Shown here: positions 43,215 to 52,322 of the stretch, in pieces | Layout: every line of letters begins with the position of its first letter | How positions within the stretch are numbered: the stretch's first letter is position 1 | Assembly (NCBI RefSeq): GCF_902833645.1 | Contig: NZ_CADFGE010000005.1 | Location: 1 to 64,000, forward strand | Direction of reading: 5' to 3' | Source of the DNA: Paraburkholderia fungorum | Lineage (GTDB): Bacteria; Pseudomonadota; Gammaproteobacteria; Burkholderiales; Burkholderiaceae | Length of the DNA: 64,000 bases | Made by a program: the position numbers and the translations under genes | Notes under the pieces: generated by a model | Told to the model about the DNA's origin: nothing | The model's database searches: none | Seen by the model: only the letters and a program-made list of their open reading frames with translations

Positions 43215-43492
43215 CCGCCGCAAAGCGGAGTTTTGTGCAACACGCAAGCCGGGCGCCGAAGAGCAGGAAACCGTGAGATACGTGACGGGGGCACTCTTGA
43301 CCAGCGCTACATATGCGTTGGTCAAGGCCACATCGGTCCGATACCTGTCGCAATTTCGACATTGAACTACGCCACTGCCGTGTGCTGACGGTCACTTCGC
43401 GCAGTGCGTAGAGACTGTTGACAGCCAATTGGCTACGGCTCGTCGTTAATTCCCCATGAGCTGCACGCAGCCATCAGACGAGCCGGACCACA

Positions 43493-43816
43493 TCAGTGGT
43501 GTCTGTACAGTAGGCCCGAAGTGGTAGAGGCGGAAGTGCGTTGGCCCCACTGCACCGCACCGCTTGTGACTCCGCCCACTCCTTGCGTAGCGGCCTGCAT
43601 TGAGGAATTTTCAGCCGCGACGCGTGCTTCGGCAGCCTGAATGTCGGCCGGATAGGTAGCGTTATCGCGTTTTGCCGGGTTGTATCCGGCCTTCTCCAAC
43701 TGCACGAGTTCGGCGCGTACCTCTGCTCGTGTGACCGGTGCATTCGACTGCTGAGCAAAAGAAGCGACCGGTGTCGCCAGCACGGCGGCTATAACGACAG
43801 CTTGAAGTGATTTCAT
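43493..43816 (-). CDS. DUF4148 family secreted protein (copy 2)
   Basis: 107 residues: signal peptide (SLQAVVIAAVLATPVASFAQQ), DUF4148 core (NAPVTRAEVRAELVQLEKAG, then YNPAKRDNATYP) and Ser/Thr-rich tail. The same length as the protein at 4275-4598 and visibly close in DNA, including flanking sequence. GGAGG precedes the start at 43816. Confidence 0.87.
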   Translation of the reverse strand: MKSLQAVVIAAVLATPVASFAQQSNAPVTRAEVRAELVQLEKAGYNPAKRDNATYPADIQAAEARVAAENSSMQAATQGVGGVTSGAVQWGQRTSASTTSGLLYRHH

Positions 43817-43892
43817 GATTCGTACCTCCACAGTTTCTCGCGTTGCGAACAGCCCTGTTCGCAAACGGTGACTACAGGGTAAAGTACGGATG

Positions 43893-43909
43893 CTTAAGCG
43901 AAAATGATG
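43893..43909 (-). promoter_or_regulatory. PmrA/QseB-like box upstream of DUF4148 copy 2
   Basis: On the minus strand CATCAT, five bases, CTTAAG. CTTAAG is 77 bp before the ATG, as in copy 1. The first half-site is weak. Confidence 0.4.
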
Positions 43910-44047
43910 CGATTTCAGAAAGCCTTTGGCCGCGACACTTTAACCAGGCCGCGCAATTTCGTGCTTTTACCGGCGCTGCGGCGTTGTCTCCGTAGCTCAA
44001 ACTGAACACTCGGGCCGCTGACGAGTCGGTGCTGAATAGCGTTCAAA

Positions 44048-44908
44048 TCAGAGTGCGTTTAAGGGAATCTTCAGGTAGCGGGTGCCATTTTCCTCGGTAG
44101 GTGGAAAATCGCCAGCCCGTATATTCACCTGCACAGATGGCAGGATAAGAACGGGCATCGCTAGCGTTGCGTCGCGTGCTTCGCGCATGCTGACAAACTG
44201 CTCTTCCGTTACGCCGTCGTGCACATGGATGTTATGCGCACGCTGCGCGAGCACCGTAGTTTCCCACTCGGGTTTCCGGCCCTCGGGTGGATAGTCGTGA
44301 CACATGAAGAGCCGGGTGTTGCCCGGCAGGTCCAGCAGCTTTCGAATCGACCCGTATAGCCTGTGCGCATCGCCGCCGGGGAAGTCACAGCGTGCGGTAC
44401 CGACATCCGGCATGAACAGCGTGTCGCCCACGAAGACCGCGTCGCCAATCCGGTAGGCCGTGTCTGCGGGGGTATGGCCCGGCACATACAACGCTTTTGC
44501 CGTCAGGCCACCGATGGAAAACTCCTCGTCTTCGCGAAACAGATAGTCGAACTGGGACCCGTCTGCATGAAATCCGGGCTCGAGATTAAAAAGCTTCCTG
44601 AAGACCCCTTGAACGGTGCGAATGTGCTCTCCAATCGCAATCTTCCCACCGAGCTCGCCCCGCAAATAATGCGCCGCCGACAGGTGGTCTGCGTGCGCGT
44701 GGGTCTCCAGAATCCACTGCACGCGCAGGCCGCGCTGGCGAACGAACTCGATGACCTTGTCGGCATTCGTCGTTGAAGTGCGTCCTGCTTTGGGGTCGTA
44801 GTCAAGGACCGGGTCAATGACTGCGCATTCTGGATGCCCGGACTGGAAAACCACGTGCGTGACCGTGCCGGTGACCGGGTCGAAGAACGGTTGAACGATG
44901 GGCTGCAT
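44048..44908 (-). CDS. Persulfide dioxygenase-like MBL hydrolase (Blh type)
   Basis: 286 residues of the ETHE1/Blh metallo-beta-lactamase fold: THAHADHLSAAHYL, VPGHTPADTA, VFVGDTLFMPDVGTARCDFPGG, FMCHDYPPEGR. The residues bind one iron. Such enzymes oxidise glutathione persulfide to sulfite. It is divergent from the BigR-like gene, the usual bigR-blh arrangement. Confidence 0.9.
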   Translation of the reverse strand: MQPIVQPFFDPVTGTVTHVVFQSGHPECAVIDPVLDYDPKAGRTSTTNADKVIEFVRQRGLRVQWILETHAHADHLSAAHYLRGELGGKIAIGEHIRTVQGVFRKLFNLEPGFHADGSQFDYLFREDEEFSIGGLTAKALYVPGHTPADTAYRIGDAVFVGDTLFMPDVGTARCDFPGGDAHRLYGSIRKLLDLPGNTRLFMCHDYPPEGRKPEWETTVLAQRAHNIHVHDGVTEEQFVSMREARDATLAMPVLILPSVQVNIRAGDFPPTEENGTRYLKIPLNAL

Positions 44909-44943
44909 CCTGACCTCCTCAGATGCTACCCATTCTATTCATA

Positions 44944-44957
44944 AATAATCTATTATT
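44944..44957. promoter_or_regulatory. Candidate BigR operator
   Basis: AATAAT-CT-ATTATT, a perfect AT-rich inverted repeat in the 86-bp gap between divergent blh and bigR genes. Confidence 0.55.
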
Positions 44958-44994
44958 CAATATAATATGTGTGTGTAAATTATAGGATGATGAG

Positions 44995-45312
44995 ATGAGG
45001 AAGAGGTCCGCCCCAATCGACCTTTCGGTGATGCAGGCCTCGGCAGAGAAAGCCTGTGCGCTACTGAAGGTTCTGGCCAATCCTGACCGGTTGTTGCTGA
45101 TGTGCCAGTTGTCCCAGGGCGAGTTGTGTGTGAGCGACCTGGAAGAACAGTTGGGCATACGTCAGCCCACGCTCTCCCAGCAACTCGGCGTACTTCGCGA
45201 TAACGAACTCGTCGAGACCCGGCGAGAGGGGAAAAGCATCTTTTATTCCATCGCGAGCAAGGAAGCGATTGCGGTCATGAACGTGCTGTACGACCAGTTT
45301 TGCGCCCAATGA
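44995..45312 (+). CDS. bigR: BigR/SqrR-type ArsR-family sulfide-responsive repressor
   Basis: 105 residues, winged helix (VSDLEEQLGIRQPTLSQQLGVLRDNELVETRREGK). Cys at 37 and 103, 66 residues apart as in BigR (C42/C108), the pair that forms a disulfide or polysulfide bridge and releases DNA. It should control both blh and the downstream permease genes. Confidence 0.9.
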   Translation: MRKRSAPIDLSVMQASAEKACALLKVLANPDRLLLMCQLSQGELCVSDLEEQLGIRQPTLSQQLGVLRDNELVETRREGKSIFYSIASKEAIAVMNVLYDQFCAQ

Positions 45313-45327
45313 AAACGAGGAGGGCTC

Positions 45328-45762
45328 ATGTCGATTGATATCGCGAGTTTCACGCCGGGCCTGTCACTGACTGGCGGCCTGGTGATTGGCGCCGCCGCCG
45401 CTGTGCTTGTTTTCTTCAATGGACGTATCGCTGGCATCAGCGGTATTCTCGGCGGCCTGCTGGGCACGCCACAGAAAGATGCGGGATGGCGTGTCGCTTT
45501 TCTTGCAGGGCTTGTAGGGGCACCTGTGCTGGCAGGCTTGCTTGGTAATCCGATAGCGCCCGATATCCAGGCTGGGTGGGGCGAAATACTCGCCGCGGGA
45601 CTTCTTGTTGGCATCGGCACGCGTTACGCGAGCGGTTGCACGAGCGGCCATGGTGTCTGCGGCATCTCGCGCGGGTCCATCCGTTCGCTTGTCGCGACGG
45701 CAACATTCATGGCAAGCGGTTTTCTGACCGTGTTCGTGTCCAGACATCTGCTGGGAGGCTGA
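45328..45762 (+). CDS. YeeE/YedE-type sulfur-transport protein, first half
   Basis: 144 residues, four membrane helices with the YeeE/YedE signature GTRYASGCTSGHGVCGIS. In bigR operons these half-proteins form a PmpA/PmpB-like pair that probably moves thiosulfate or another sulfur species. 15 bp after bigR; the next gene follows by 1 bp. Confidence 0.88.
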   Translation: MSIDIASFTPGLSLTGGLVIGAAAAVLVFFNGRIAGISGILGGLLGTPQKDAGWRVAFLAGLVGAPVLAGLLGNPIAPDIQAGWGEILAAGLLVGIGTRYASGCTSGHGVCGISRGSIRSLVATATFMASGFLTVFVSRHLLGG

Positions 45763-45763
45763 G

Positions 45764-46195
45764 ATGGGTTTGCTCACCGCGTTACTGTCCGGGCTCCTGT
45801 TTGGCGTCGGCCTGATGGTGTCCGGCATGGCCAATCCGGCGAAGGTGCTGGGATTTCTCGACATCGCTGGACGATGGGACCCGTCACTCGCATTTGTGAT
45901 GCTCGGTGCGATAGCGGTCGCCTCCATTGCCTTCCGGTTTGCAAAACGGCGAAAAAAATCGCTGCTTGGGTTGCCCGTGCAGATTCCTGCCGGTACTACC
46001 GTAACGCGCAGACTTGTGCTGGGAAGCGCGATATTTGGCGTGGGCTGGGGGCTTGCGGGGTTTTGCCCGGGACCAGCGCTAGTCACGCTGGGTGCTGGCT
46101 TTCCCAAGGCGTGGGGCTTTGTCGTCGCGATGCTAGCAGGCATGGCCATCTTCGAGCTGGTTGAGCGCGTGAAGCTGAGACGGCAGCCAACCTGA
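45764..46195 (+). CDS. YeeE/YedE-type sulfur-transport protein, second half
   Basis: 143 residues, four helices, motifs GLMVSGMANPAKVLGFLD and WGLAGFCPGPALVTLG. Pairs with the upstream gene (one base between stop and start). No terminator recognised. Confidence 0.88.
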   Translation: MGLLTALLSGLLFGVGLMVSGMANPAKVLGFLDIAGRWDPSLAFVMLGAIAVASIAFRFAKRRKKSLLGLPVQIPAGTTVTRRLVLGSAIFGVGWGLAGFCPGPALVTLGAGFPKAWGFVVAMLAGMAIFELVERVKLRRQPT

Positions 46196-46688
46196 GTTGC
46201 TGCTGTGCATGCGTCGAGGGTTGTTGTTCTGTCGGGGAGCCGTGGCCTTTGTTCCTTCTCTGGAAGTAGGCTATTGCCTTGCTTCCAGTCGTTCGGCCTG
46301 CATGCAGACATGTCCGCTGTCGAGCCGCGGGTCTTACAGCATTTGCCGACATCTCACGTTCGCTAACGAGAAATTCCCGCTCACCGGTTGCTGCCCGGTC
46401 CCTTGCTCTCCTGTTAAGAGGCTGCTTGCCTTGCTGCAATTTGGGTGACAAACGCTCGTGCAATGCCGAACAGTTTCCCGCAAATGTTATGAACATTTTC
46501 CGCGGACAACCGACATTGCGCGTTCGGTTCGTTGAACGGCACACGCGGCTGGTTAGCAAGGGACAAAAAGTGCGCGACCTGAAGTCCCAGGCGTAAGCTC
46601 TGAATACGTGACATCGGCGCACATACTCGCGCACGCCCTTGAAACGATTGCTACAGACTTCGGACGTCGAGCGGCCGCGCCGTGTCGG
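46196..46688. other. Intergenic, nothing firm
   Basis: A minus-strand frame at about 46437-46590 reads LGLQVAHFLSLANQ and GKLFGIARAFVTQIAARQAA, which could be a degraded gene end, but no start or family is clear. Confidence 0.3.
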
Positions 46689-46982
46689 TTATATTTTAGG
46701 CGGTTCGGACGAATGTTTTTCGGGCAACGTGCTACCGGCACTCGATACCTTTGAGTTGGTCGGGAGGCGGCCAAGCAAGCGCTGTAGCCGCTCAAGTTGC
46801 GTTGGCGCGAGCCCCGGCGTCGCACATGCCTGAAGAGCACGGCCGCGCCAGTAAGCCTGAACAAAAAGAGAGTCGGCGCCTTCTGCGCATAAGACCTGCT
46901 CAATATCGGCGATTGCGGCGTCGACGTTCTGGAGTGTGTAAGGACTCGCGCTCGCAGCATCTCTTGTATGGGGGGCTTTCAT
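46689..46982 (-). CDS. Hypothetical small protein
   Basis: 97 residues, soluble. N-terminal region helical (ASPYTLQNVDAAIADIEQVLCAEG, LFVQAYWRGRALQACA, TPTQ-type leucine-rich helix LERLQRLLGRL), tail rich in Ser. No family recognised. Its start overlaps the upstream gene's stop as ATGA. Confidence 0.6.
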   Translation of the reverse strand: MKAPHTRDAASASPYTLQNVDAAIADIEQVLCAEGADSLFVQAYWRGRALQACATPGLAPTQLERLQRLLGRLPTNSKVSSAGSTLPEKHSSEPPKI

Positions 46983-47200
46983 GGCATTCTCTCAGTAGCA
47001 ACTGCTTTCCTGTATGACGGACATGCATCGTTGTTTGCGAGCACCGCGCCGACAATTTGGCTTCCGTCAACTGATGCGTAAATTTCGATGATTGCGAATA
47101 AGCGATGGTGAGGTCCCCGGCCGCTTGCGAGCAATGAAAGAATGTCGCGGGGCCAAGGGACAACGACGTTAGTGCCGGATGACGTTGAATTGCGGCTCAC
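46979..47200 (-). CDS. Hypothetical small protein, coupled to the next gene
   Basis: 73 residues if the GTG at 47200 is used (NVVVPWPRDILSLLASGRG, HRLFAIIEIYASVDGSQIVG). The start is uncertain; the open frame extends further upstream but that part is not protein-like. The ATGA overlap with the gene at 46689-46982 supports a two-gene unit. Confidence 0.5.
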   Translation of the reverse strand: MSRNSTSSGTNVVVPWPRDILSLLASGRGPHHRLFAIIEIYASVDGSQIVGAVLANNDACPSYRKAVATERMP

Positions 47201-47558
47201 AAGACCCCATCGCTCGCTCCAATTGTTTCTGTAGACCGGATACTCACCCCCCTTGCTGCACGTACCGCCGAAAGTAAAAGCGGACCCGGCGGGAACCGGG
47301 TCCCAACTGTCGGCACCTTGTCGGTCGGCAAGGTTCGACTCCCCCAACTTCGGACCTGCTCTCCCGTTTGAACGGACGGCTGAACACGCCTGACTGCGTC
47401 CACTTTCAGCTTGAATGCATGCGCCGCAATCACACGTATATTCACCAGGCCGCATCCGCGGAATCTGACCAGGTCCAACCCCGCAGCATTACCGCGCTAC
47501 GTTGCGCTGCGACACATCGTGATTTTCGTCGGGTTGTAGTCCAATCTATGAAAGTAGG

Positions 47559-47575
47559 CTTAAAGCAGACTTAAA
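47559..47575 (+). promoter_or_regulatory. PmrA/QseB-like direct-repeat box
   Basis: CTTAAA, five bases (GCAGA), CTTAAA: identical half-sites 11 bp apart. No clear gene follows within 200 bp on the plus strand. Confidence 0.45.
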
Positions 47576-47646
47576 TCGGGAATCAGTGTAAACGCGGGGA
47601 GAGCGCGCTCAAGCTGAAAGAAGTGCTACGGCATCGGGTGCTCAGG

Positions 47647-47693
47647 CAACCCGTTACTGCCGGCACGCACGCTGGTCCGGCAGTAACGGGTTG
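47647..47693. repeat. 17-bp perfect inverted repeat
   Basis: CAACCCGTTACTGCCGG (47647-47663), 13-nt loop, CCGGCAGTAACGGGTTG (47677-47693). No T-run follows. Confidence 0.85.
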
Positions 47694-47803
47694 CGCGCAG
47701 TATCTGGACGCATTCTTTGGACGGCCTTGCGATTGCACTCGCGGGTCGTGTGCAAGCAATACGAAATGTTGCCGCCCGTTCAATTCGCCCGCGAGTCGAT
47801 TGG

Positions 47804-48001
47804 CTAAGATTCAGGCGGCAATCTGTCTTCAAACAGCGTGCAGGCGATTATGCCGAGCGCTGCGAGCATCAGATACATGATATGTAGATGCTGATGCGAC
47901 GCGAGTCCATAAGTGCCATACGCCATGGCGACGATGCTAAGCGCGCTAGGAATCACGCTGACGACATCTGAATCTTTGGAACTCATCGCATATCCAGCCA
48001 T
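47804..48001 (-). CDS. Possible small membrane protein
   Basis: 65 residues: hydrophilic start (MSSKDSDVV from an internal Met), then two hydrophobic helices (SALSIVAMAYGTYGLA, IMYLMLAALGIIACTLF). GAAGG lies upstream. No family recognised. Confidence 0.45.
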   Translation of the reverse strand: MAGYAMSSKDSDVVSVIPSALSIVAMAYGTYGLASHQHLHIMYLMLAALGIIACTLFEDRLPPES

Positions 48002-48494
48002 AAACCAACGGCCTTCCTGGCCGGGCGGCAGCAAGTCAAAGGGACGGTTGACCTGTCGCTGTGGGTAGCGGAAGCATCCGTCCCTCGTGCCACTCGTCGG
48101 GCAGGAGTCCGAATCCCCGGCCCAGCACACTTCTTCATGCGCGCAGTGGTCAGCATTTCTGTCTAACCAGCGATAAGCGCTAGTTCGATATTCGACATTC
48201 AAGACCCAACATGGTTGCGCCGCTCGCGTTGCGATAGCCAGCAAAACAGCAAGACTCGGGGCACCCTGTTGACTGCGTCGCGCTACACAGCCGGCTTCGC
48301 ATGGGTCGTGTCGGCAGTCGGCTATGTTGCTGCCGATACGGCTGACGCTGCCATCGGCCCCTGCGGATACCATGCGGGATGCTGTGGCGGTTATTGCGTC
48401 GGTGATGGAGCGACGTAAATTGACGTCAGGATTGCTGGCGAAACTATTTTCTTTTTGGCACATTGCGGCGCCGTTTGCTGCTGTGGGACGTCAC
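48002..48494. other. Intergenic, nothing recognised
   Basis: Long open frames on both strands are Cys/Ser/Arg-rich without domains and are judged to be non-coding. Confidence 0.45.
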
Positions 48495-48818
48495 CTATGC
48501 GAATGACACTGCCTCCTCGAAGAGTTCCGGGAGCATCTGGTACGCCGGGCTGCTTACGCCAAATACCAGCCATTGCCGCATGGGCTCCCGGTCGTATGGT
48601 TTGAATTGGGAGCAGCCAGGGGTTTCCAGTAGCGCGGTTACTCGATTTTCCGGTAGCCTGAGCAGTATCTGGTTGTCGTAGACGCCGGCGACCATCGTTG
48701 TGCCCATAAAGAAGCCCGGACACCAGAACATTGGGCCCTCGTGCACGTCGTCGTATCGACTGGCTATTGCTCGCAACGAGGCGAACGGGTCGCCGGGGTC
48801 CTGATTCGGCTTGTGCAT
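48495..48818 (-). CDS. TfoX/Sxy N-terminal-domain protein
   Basis: 107 residues. The region GPMFWCPGFFMGTTMVAGVYDNQILLRLPENR and the later PYDREPMRQWLVF match the compact TfoX_N fold. It lacks the TfoX C-terminal domain. Many such stand-alone domains have no known role. Confidence 0.72.
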   Translation of the reverse strand: MHKPNQDPGDPFASLRAIASRYDDVHEGPMFWCPGFFMGTTMVAGVYDNQILLRLPENRVTALLETPGCSQFKPYDREPMRQWLVFGVSSPAYQMLPELFEEAVSFA

Positions 48819-49689
48819 CGCATGTCCTCATCGAATCCGGCAGCGCGATTACCCGTGTCGCTCCGCATCCGCGTCACGCACCTTCAATGAGCTGCAAACG
48901 TGCATGCTCCGATGATTGCGGCGAGGCATACCAATCGACCCGTGGAGACCTGTCGATTGTGACGTGTATCAGTTAGCGTTGAAGTCCGCTGTTCAGCTGG
49001 CATCATGATGGTAGGAGTTTCAACGAAGTCCCCGGAATGTGCGTGGTCGCGGTAGTCCTCTTGCGGGCGCCCGTATCCGTGCACCATTTTCGAAACGCCT
49101 GTCACGTAAGGAAATCTCAAGCTCTGCCGCCACGAATTGGCTGTTCTTGGACGATAGGCAAGTGGTCGAAACGGGCAACCAGTAGCCGAACCTTGATTAT
49201 TCTCAGCTCGCCGACGGGCGTTGCGGATATGGCTGGCGACGCATGTGCGGTTTTAGGCGCGCGAACATTGGACGACAGCGCCGGGGTCGAAAGCTTGAGA
49301 TTGCTGCGCTCTATTGCAGGCAGGCGCGCATAGCATCTACAGGCCGCATCGGCGGTGTCCGTCCTGCATCAAAAAAACGCCGCCGGTACTCTGACGGCTC
49401 AACAGGGGGGATATTTTGGAATGCTCGCAGAGCAAAATTAAGCCAGCCTTAAAACGGCCCCTGCGTTGAGCATGTTTTTCAGATTTTCGGATTTCTATAT
49501 GGTATTCGGATTGCGACAGAGGGCCTCAATGCGGACAGGACGAATGACGTCATGCCACGCTATAGTGGGCAAGGCCTGCCACAAATCGATTGAGCGCGCC
49601 GTGCCGCGTGCGATTAAGCAATGCGGACACTCCCTTGCTGCAATGGGTACGTTTTTGTGGCGAACGTCGAGCGCGCAGTCACCCGCAGG
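48819..49689. other. Gene-poor stretch with one regulatory box
   Basis: 871 bp without a recognised gene. The only structured element is the box at 49437-49453. Confidence 0.5.
49437..49453 (+). promoter_or_regulatory. PmrA/QseB-like direct-repeat box
   Basis: ATTAAG, five bases (CCAGC), CTTAAA. Seventeen bases further is CATGTT, a possible -10, giving a promoter that reads rightward into a stretch without a clear gene. Confidence 0.4.
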
Positions 49690-49986
49690 TTAGTGATGAG
49701 AATACAACGAAGGTCTCAAAGCCATCGCCGGACTGACTGTTTGCGACGAACCGCTGGCAGTTGGGCCGTACCCCGAGATGTCGAATGCCGTTGCGGTTTT
49801 TGACGACGCAGGAGCCGTTTTTGGATATTGCGAATTTGATTGATGTATCAGGCCTTCCTGCTCGGCGGTGACGAGCTGGGCGCGTACTTCTGCACGCGTC
49901 AAGGGGCCGTTCGTTTGCTGAGCGAATGACATTACCGGAATGGCGAGAGCGGACGCAAAGATGATGGCAGATACAAGCGTTTTCAT
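49690..49986 (-). CDS. DUF4148 family secreted protein (copy 3)
   Basis: 98 residues: signal peptide (MKTLVSAIIFASALAIPVMSFAQQ), DUF4148 core (TNGPLTRAEVRAQLVTAEQEGL) and a Ser/Thr/Ala tail ending SLYSHH. More divergent than copies 1 and 2. GGAG precedes the start. Confidence 0.85.
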   Translation of the reverse strand: MKTLVSAIIFASALAIPVMSFAQQTNGPLTRAEVRAQLVTAEQEGLIHQSNSQYPKTAPASSKTATAFDISGYGPTASGSSQTVSPAMALRPSLYSHH

Positions 49987-50276
49987 TGATGGTTCTCCAA
50001 AAATATTTGGTCGGTCGGCAGGCTTGGGCGCATGTCGTTGTCTGGACGACAAACTTGGCGGGGGGAACTTCTCCCAAAGCTTGCGAGTGACCAGTTTTCA
50101 TACGGACCGGTGCACCATGTTTCGTTATGGTCCCTGTGACGGAACCATCGGCTCTTGAAATGTTTGTCTGTCCGTCAGCCTTGACGGCAGCGAGAGGCAT
50201 CATTTGCAACGTGATGCCTGTTTGTGGCGGGCTCTGACGTTTCGTCTAGTGCTTGCGTTCAGAATAGGCAGATATC

Positions 50277-50293
50277 CTTAACTCCTCCTTAAC
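50277..50293 (+). promoter_or_regulatory. PmrA/QseB-like direct-repeat box
   Basis: CTTAAC, five bases (TCCTC), CTTAAC. Identical half-sites 11 bp apart, between the divergent DUF4148 gene and cytochrome gene. Confidence 0.45.
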
Positions 50294-50584
50294 GCGAATT
50301 CGGCGTTGGACGCACGCTAACGCATCAGGTGATGTCGAATGGATAGCGAAGGTGATGTCGTCGCATGTGCCGTCTGACTGCGGGCCGGCTCCCGCACCTC
50401 TGCCTTTGCGCTGACAGGTTCTGGGGACACGAAAGCTCACAACGCAAGACGGCCTTCCTCGCGTCGAATGCCAATGAGGCCAACGCTATCTCTGAGCGCC
50501 AGACGATATCTGCCCGTCGCCGAGAGCAGACGCTTTCAGCTGAACACGTCGCTCATCGTGCGACAGCAGATTTTTTTCGAATCC

Positions 50585-50601
50585 TTTAAGTATCCCTTAA
50601 G
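50585..50601 (+). promoter_or_regulatory. PmrA/QseB-like direct-repeat box
   Basis: TTTAAG, five bases (TATCC), CTTAAG, an exact fit to YTTAAK-N5-YTTAAK. It lies 260 bp before the cytochrome b561 start. Confidence 0.5.
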
Positions 50602-50861
50602 CCCAATGCATGCAGCATCCTGTGGGCGTGACCTCACGCCAGCGGAAAGAGCGTGATGGTGTCGCCTGTGCTCGATGCTGTGAGAACAATTGGCGGGTTG
50701 GTTATCACAAGCTCTTGTGACTAAGTTTCCAGGCGGGTCGGCGAAGCGCACTTCCCATTCACCGTGTCACGGCCATTCTGTCGTGCGTTCGTGCAGGAAG
50801 AACCCGCTGTTCGAACGTCCGACGCGACGCCTTCTTTTCCCGGTTCTGATTCAGTCAAAAA

Positions 50862-51410
50862 ATGAATACTCAAAACACAGTAAGCTTCCGCGACACGCCG
50901 GCCCGCTACGACGCGGTTTCGCGGGTACTTCATTGGCTCAGCTTGCTGCTTCTGGTGACGCAGTTCAGCCTTGGATGGTTGATGCCGGACGCTGATTCAG
51001 TGAAGACCCCGGCTGGTCTGGTCGCATGGCACATTGGCATCGGGACGTCGCTTCTGGCCATATTCGCCGCAAGGCTTGTATGGGTTGCAATGCGCCGCTC
51101 GCCAGGCCCCGTTGACCAGCATGGCGCACTCCGGTTTCTGGCGGCGGCGGTTCACGTTTTGATGTACTCGCTTCTGTTGCTCGTTCCCCTGCTCGGATGG
51201 TTAAACGCGAGCGGCCGAGGCTGGGCCGTCAGGTTAGCCGGCGTGTGGGATATGCCACAGCTTGCGACGCCAGACTCATTGGGTGCGTCCATCGGCGAGT
51301 GGCACAGCGCAAGCGCCACGGTTCTTCTAATACTGATTGGGTTGCACGTGTTCGCTGTTCTCGTGCATCAAATCGGATTCAAGGACCGCCTGCTCCGACG
51401 CATGCTGTAG
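50862..51410 (+). CDS. Cytochrome b561 family protein
   Basis: 182 residues, four membrane helices. Haem-ligand His in RVLHWLSLLLL, VAWHIGIGTS, AAVHVLMYSL and ILIGLHVFAVLVHQ. It transfers electrons in the inner membrane, often to periplasmic superoxide or quinone partners. It precedes the two-component system by 249 bp. Confidence 0.92.
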   Translation: MNTQNTVSFRDTPARYDAVSRVLHWLSLLLLVTQFSLGWLMPDADSVKTPAGLVAWHIGIGTSLLAIFAARLVWVAMRRSPGPVDQHGALRFLAAAVHVLMYSLLLLVPLLGWLNASGRGWAVRLAGVWDMPQLATPDSLGASIGEWHSASATVLLILIGLHVFAVLVHQIGFKDRLLRRML

Positions 51411-51604
51411 GTGCCGCGAAAAATTGCCTCGAAGTCTGATGAAACTCCGATCTTTCGCTGACGCTGCTCGCCGTTGTATCGGACGGAGCGATGCGCGTTT
51501 CCGCGCCTGGGCATCCTACGACAGCCCGGCTGTCGAATCCCCGACAGTTTCTGCGTTCGGGACCGTTTGGGCAGACAGGCTGCATGCGTCCGACTCCGCC
51601 CCCG

Positions 51605-51621
51605 CATAAGAAAACCTTAAG
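51605..51621 (+). promoter_or_regulatory. PmrA/QseB-like box before the qseBC-type operon
   Basis: CATAAG, five bases (AAAAC), CTTAAG. It ends 38 bp before the regulator's start, a natural place for autoregulation. Confidence 0.6.
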
Positions 51622-51659
51622 CTCGCGTGATGCACACTCTTCAGTCGAGGAGACCACAC

Positions 51660-52322
51660 ATGCGCTTACTAATAGTCGAAGACGACACGATGATTGCCGA
51701 GAGCGTTCTTGACGCATTGCGGGGTCTCGGTCATGCAGTCGATTGGGCAGAAGATGGTCGAGCAGGGGAACTGGCACTCGCAAACGACGTGTATGACCTC
51801 GTCCTGTTGGACCTGGGACTGCCGAAGCAGGACGGCCTGACCGTTCTGAGAGGCTATCGAGCCAGCGGCGGAAGCGCCGCGGTCATCATCATGACGGCGC
51901 AGGATGCGGTGACCGACCGAATCTCGGGGCTGGACGCTGGTGCCGATGACTATCTTATCAAGCCATTCGATTTGAATGAGCTGGCTGCTCGGGTGCGTGC
52001 CCTGCTTAGGCGACGCGCCGGGAAATCCCGACCCGTGTACGTTCACGGTGCGCTCACACTGGATGAGGTCGCGCACGAGGTCACGCTTCGTGGCGCAGCC
52101 ATCCCACTGGTCTCCCGCGAATTCAGTTTATTGCGCGCGCTTATCGAGGAGCCAGGCAAGGTATATAGCAAAGCAGAGTTGGAGGAGAAGCTCTATGGCT
52201 GGAACGAGGAGGTAGAGAGCAATACCATCGAGGTACACGTCCACAATCTCAGAAAAAAGCTCGGTGCTGAGCAGATTGTAACCATTCGAGGTATCGGCTA
52301 TCGACTGGCGGGGACAGTATGA
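51660..52322 (+). CDS. OmpR-family response regulator, QseB/PmrA-like
   Basis: 220 residues: receiver (VEDDTMIAESV, phospho-Asp in LVLLDLGLPKQDG, Lys in IKPFDLNEL) and winged helix (LVSREFSLLRALIEEPGKVYSK, ESNTIEVHVHNLRKKLG). The C-terminal RGIGYRLAG is typical of QseB/PmrA. GAGGAG precedes the start. Likely binds the 11-bp direct repeats found in this window. Confidence 0.92.
   Translation: MRLLIVEDDTMIAESVLDALRGLGHAVDWAEDGRAGELALANDVYDLVLLDLGLPKQDGLTVLRGYRASGGSAAVIIMTAQDAVTDRISGLDAGADDYLIKPFDLNELAARVRALLRRRAGKSRPVYVHGALTLDEVAHEVTLRGAAIPLVSREFSLLRALIEEPGKVYSKAELEEKLYGWNEEVESNTIEVHVHNLRKKLGAEQIVTIRGIGYRLAGTV

Larger units (their letters stand above)
47201..47803. other. Intergenic with a regulatory box and a hairpin
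   Basis: No gene is recognised. It contains the box at 47559-47575, the 17-bp hairpin at 47647-47693 and a weaker 8-bp inverted repeat at 47282-47303. Confidence 0.5.
49987..50861. other. Gene-poor stretch with two regulatory boxes
   Basis: 875 bp between the divergent DUF4148 and cytochrome genes; no gene recognised. It holds boxes at 50277-50293 and 50585-50601. Confidence 0.5.

Noticed and set aside
47282..47303. 8-bp inverted repeat GGACCCGG/CCGGGTCC as a terminator
   Set aside because: No T-run and no gene ending nearby.
48002..48463. N-terminal two-thirds of a 219-codon minus-strand frame
   Set aside because: Only the last 65 residues look protein-like; the rest is Cys/Arg/Ser-rich with no domain.
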